Shown piece by piece: positions 60,901 through 64,000 of a stretch of DNA of 64,000 nt. The notes below the pieces were generated by a model, which worked only from the letters and a program-made list of their open reading frames with translations, did no database searches and was not told where the DNA came from. Where the stretch lies: positions 211,873,494-211,937,493 of the forward strand of contig NC_059471.1 of assembly GCF_018139145.2 (NCBI RefSeq), given 5' to 3'. Position 1 is the stretch's first letter. Every line of letters starts with the position of its first letter. The position numbers and the translations under genes are program-made. The stretch is from Gymnogyps californianus. Taxonomy: Eukaryota > Chordata > Aves > Accipitriformes > Cathartidae.

Positions 60901-63544
60901 CACCCAGCCTCTTTACTGCCTTTAAAAAAACAGTAATTCCTGGGACACAGCAGATTTGTCTGAAAAAGCAGTACTTTTCACAATCTCTGCAGATCCTGCA
61001 ATGCGCAAGGTGAAAAGATAATATGTTCTTTCCTGTATTTCCTCAAGATTTTGAAAGACCACCAAGTTTTATACAGTCCACCTAAAGCACAGCCTCAGAT
61101 GAGAATAAACCCAAATTAGATGCAAGAAATTGTTTTTGTTCAAGGCCCAATTTATTGCCTTGGGTTATTCTTTCTGCTACAGTCCTCTTCCCAGAAAAAC
61201 TGAAGCTATCCAAAAATAAAAAACAACACATTTCCTTTGCCTGTGATGGAGGAAAGTTATTTTTCTGAGCACACAGAGTTTATTTTATTTTTACAGGATG
61301 GCTTGATTAAATGGGAACCTATTAATATATTGAGTTTTCTTACTGCATTTTAAAGAGCATTTCATGAAGGCTGGTGTTTCCTTATTGCAGTTTTTATGGA
61401 ATCAAGAAAAATATTTATGGTGCATCAACAGCGTGCTAAGCTAAATAGTTTTTTCCCTCTCACCCTGCCAAGATACTTCAGCGGTGATGTTTCACAAAAT
61501 GGCTTAACAGGGCTCTGATTCACGCTCGCTGCGACTCAGTGCTGGGTGGGCGCAGGACACCGAGGGCCAGGCATCCCCATCAGATGTGGCTGCTTCTGCA
61601 ACGCCATCCCCACGGCTCGGGCTGCCCCATTCAGGCAAACCGTGGTGATTCCTGTTAGCATCAGTGTCCTGGCAGGGCTGAGGTCTGATCCACAGCTCCC
61701 ATCCTACTCAGCTGCAGCGGCTAGAGAGGTCTCCCACCCAAAACAATGGGCTTTTACGGCTGCTGAGATGACCTCTGGGTGGGATTGCAAGCTTGGACCC
61801 TTGCATTTTGTAGAAACGTACAGAGATACAGAGGACAATCACTCAGGAGGACTGTTCTTGGTCACCTTTCAGTAGTGCATAACTACCAAAAAAGTAATTA
61901 AGTGCTTAATATTTTGGCTCCTGCTGAAGTCCCTTTGATTTCACACCTCTAATAGGACTTTAGCATGTCCTTGGGGATAAGCAGACATGGCAGTATGCAT
62001 AAGCAAATTAATCACGCACTAAACAGGGTGAAGCTTTAATAAATGTTTTAGTGAACTGTGATTTTCCCTAAATCACTAAGGAAAATTCACTTCAGGAAAA
62101 TCTCTACACTGATGTAGAAGTGCAGTCATTGTACGCTTTGTTAGTGGAGCAGTGGAAGCGTCTTGTAAGTATAAAGCTGTGCTAATAAAATCTGAATGGA
62201 AAGATCCAAATATTGAGACCCTAATTCATGAAGGTGTCAATGCTTTGCTAACTATCACTTTGTGCAACATATTATTTGAGAATACCCACATGGTTTCTTG
62301 AGCATGGCCGCTCTCCTACCCACGGCCCGGCTAAGAATCCTTTTCCCCCAGGGCTCCTTGCTTATAGCAGCCATAGGTTGAAGAGCGAGACCTACAGCTA
62401 TTCACCTTCCCTGCAAGCTTATGAGAAATTTGACAGGACATCCATCAGCTGGCACTGTTCTTCAAAGTGGAAAAAGACAGAGTGTTTTACCTTCCAACTA
62501 TATAACTTTGCATAATAAAACTGTTTAGACTTGGAGATTTTTCTGATGAATGCCAAATGCACTACAGCAGCAGCCTTCACCAGCAGATCTAAATCATGCA
62601 GCTTAAATGAAAGCCTGCTTTCCAGTTTATGCACTAACTTTACTTTTTTTCCAGAATCAGGGAAAAAACCTGAATGCACTCTGCTTACAAAAAGGCTTTT
62701 TAAAACAGTAACGCTGCAGTGACTGGAAACACAACTCTATTCCTGTTGCATCTCACAGGTACCACTTTTTTTCCCCGTGAAGACATGGAAATGAAGACAT
62801 TCCTCCAATTGCTTTAATTGTTTTTTGAAGGTGTTTCAAAGAGCTTATCGCTTCAGGGTCGCAGTGGCTATTCACCATGCTGACTTCAGTTACTGAACTG
62901 ATTTTCAAGAGGCACAAACATTGTTAGACATTAAAAAAATATAATTAACAGATAACTAACACATCACTAATGCTACAGATGTATCTTTGAGGCAAGACCA
63001 CATTGTCTTATCACCAGAGGGCTCTTCAGGGCAGTACAAATCCTTATCCACTGCTCTGCAAAGCCCACTCTGTTGGCAGCGTGATGCTAAAACCGCTGCT
63101 ATTTTCTGACTCCCACTTATAACCTGGATTGCACAGGAGGGGAAAACTGCCTTGCAGCTTTACAGTTCCTTCCAGTTGTCTCCCTAATGTCCAGCCACCA
63201 GCGAACCAATACCAGAAAACCCATCAGCCAGCTGGAGTTGAGAGCTCAGAGACATTTCTGGAAGGTCTTTCTGCCTGGCTGGGATTCCCAGCACACTGAA
63301 AGATAACAACAGTTTCAGAAAACAAAATGCATTTCAGTTGGGTTTACTCTCTTGTCCCGTTTCTCGTGGTTTTGAGGTAGGGCTGTCCACCTCTTTTTGG
63401 AGTCAGTGGTATTTTTAGGAAAGGGAGCAGGTTCTTGCAGAAGCATGTCCCACACAAAGCATCATCTGCAAAACACAAGCATTGCAGCCAAGTTCCCAAC
63501 ATACTTAGATACAACAGGGGAGATTCTTACCATATTACCATGGC
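57958..63544. other. Non-coding stretch, no gene seen
   Basis: Contains the pyrimidine tract at 58844-58961. 60853-60866 is a perfect 14-bp palindrome (gcctaaatttaggc). 61140-61470 and 61980-62110 are AT-rich and repeat-free, with enhancer-like texture but no firm motif cluster. No coding frame is convincing. Confidence 0.5.
58844..58961 (+). repeat. Long pyrimidine tract ending in CAG
   Basis: About 118 bases of T and C with very few purines, containing many T(8-14) runs and a CCCCC block at 58923. It ends ttttcaggtcac, so on the plus strand it has the look of a very long 3' splice-site tract. No exon follows it. It could equally be the reverse of an A-rich retroposon tail or H-DNA-forming sequence. 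Confidence 0.8.
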
Positions 63545-63805
63545 AAAAACACCACCTTACATAGTACATTTTGAACATCTCGCATAGCAAGCTTTAATTA
63601 GTTAGATCTCAAAGTGAGTTACAAAGTAGGTCGGTGACTGTTTGACAGATGGGGAAACCAGGCCAGCGAGGTGCTGCAACTTTTCCAAGGTCATAAAAAA
63701 GGCCAGTGGCACAGTCAGAAACGAAACCCAAGTCTCCCAAATTAGTATCTAGTGCTCTTCCACCCAATAAATGCCTCTACCACTAGTCCACATCATCTTC
63801 AAAGC
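63545..63805 (-). mobile_element. MIR-type SINE, nearly full length
   Basis: On the minus strand the order is: a tRNA-like head (GTGGAAGAGCACTAGA, then GGGAGACTTGGGTTTCG and CTGACTGTGCCACTGG), the middle (TGACCTTGGAAAAGTTGCAG), the core (CTGGTTTCCCCATCTGTCAA), and the tail (TTTGTAACTCACTTTGAGAT). This is the best-preserved SINE in the window and matches the amniote tRNA-derived MIR-type layout from head to tail. Confidence 0.78.
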
Positions 63806-64000
63806 TCATGACTTTACAAAGTCTGACTCCTGAGCGGGTACCAATAGGGGGGTACCAATACTGGGGATATCCATAGTGGGAGAACAGCAACAGCAAGGAC
63901 ACTGGGCCAAAGAAACTGGTCGGCAAAGTAAAAGGAGAACCTGTGCTTTTGTAATTACCTTCACGTGAGCTCTAATACACACGCATGGCCAGGAAGGCTC
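63806..64000. other. Right edge, no gene seen
   Basis: The 11-mer gggtaccaata occurs twice, at 63836-63846 and 63850-63860, a short tandem duplication of period 14. Nothing else is recognised. Confidence 0.6.

Overview
The window reads as nuclear DNA of a bird, most likely a neoavian species rather than a galliform. It carries CR1 LINE fragments, including a young copy with the avian 3' tail of ATTCTATG-type octamers, three solo LTRs of the ERVL-like kind common in bird genomes, and several decayed amniote MIR-type SINEs. The lineage call comes from repeat content recalled from memory, not from a database match. The base composition outside the LTRs is fairly AT-rich and CpG-poor, as expected of avian intergenic or long-intron sequence.

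I find no convincing host protein-coding gene, tRNA, rRNA or CRISPR array. The open reading frames are short; the longest are about what chance gives in 64 kb over six frames, or lie inside LTRs. The only recognisable protein-coding sequence is decayed CR1 retrotransposon coding sequence.

Layout: 168-749 is a solo LTR on the plus strand. 9840-10924 is a solo LTR on the minus strand with a perfect 5-bp target duplication. 11.3-15.5 kb holds four MIR-type SINE relics. 19.2 kb holds a CR1 3' end on the plus strand. 22.3 kb holds a SINE followed by a 22-base poly-A. 26.7-26.9 kb has a cluster of TAATTA/GTAATTAC motifs, and 31.0-31.5 kb looks like a conserved non-coding element. 29.9-30.4 kb is a CR1 fragment on the minus strand. 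35.2 kb is a SINE, followed by a 1.16-kb solo LTR at 35557-36719. 41.2 kb is an old CR1 tail and 42.0 kb a SINE relic. 47.4-50.0 kb is the largest item: an ancient CR1/L3-like LINE on the minus strand that still shows an ORF1 esterase-like relic, an endonuclease domain, the end of the reverse transcriptase and the 3' UTR, with the RT core missing and a 33-base G-run inserted. 53.6 kb is a palindromic MITE-like element. 57.2-58.0 kb is a young 5'-truncated CR1 with one frameshift. 58.9 kb has a 118-base pyrimidine tract, and 63.5-63.8 kb a SINE on the minus strand.

The elements do not act together as a pathway. The window is best read as a gene desert or a long intron recording successive retrotransposon waves: ancient amniote SINEs and CR1/L3 first, then avian CR1, then ERV LTRs. 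I did not find a new multi-gene system. The most unusual items are the recombinant-looking LTR at 9840-10924, the palindromic element at 53581-53724, the esterase-bearing LINE relic, and two candidate enhancers.
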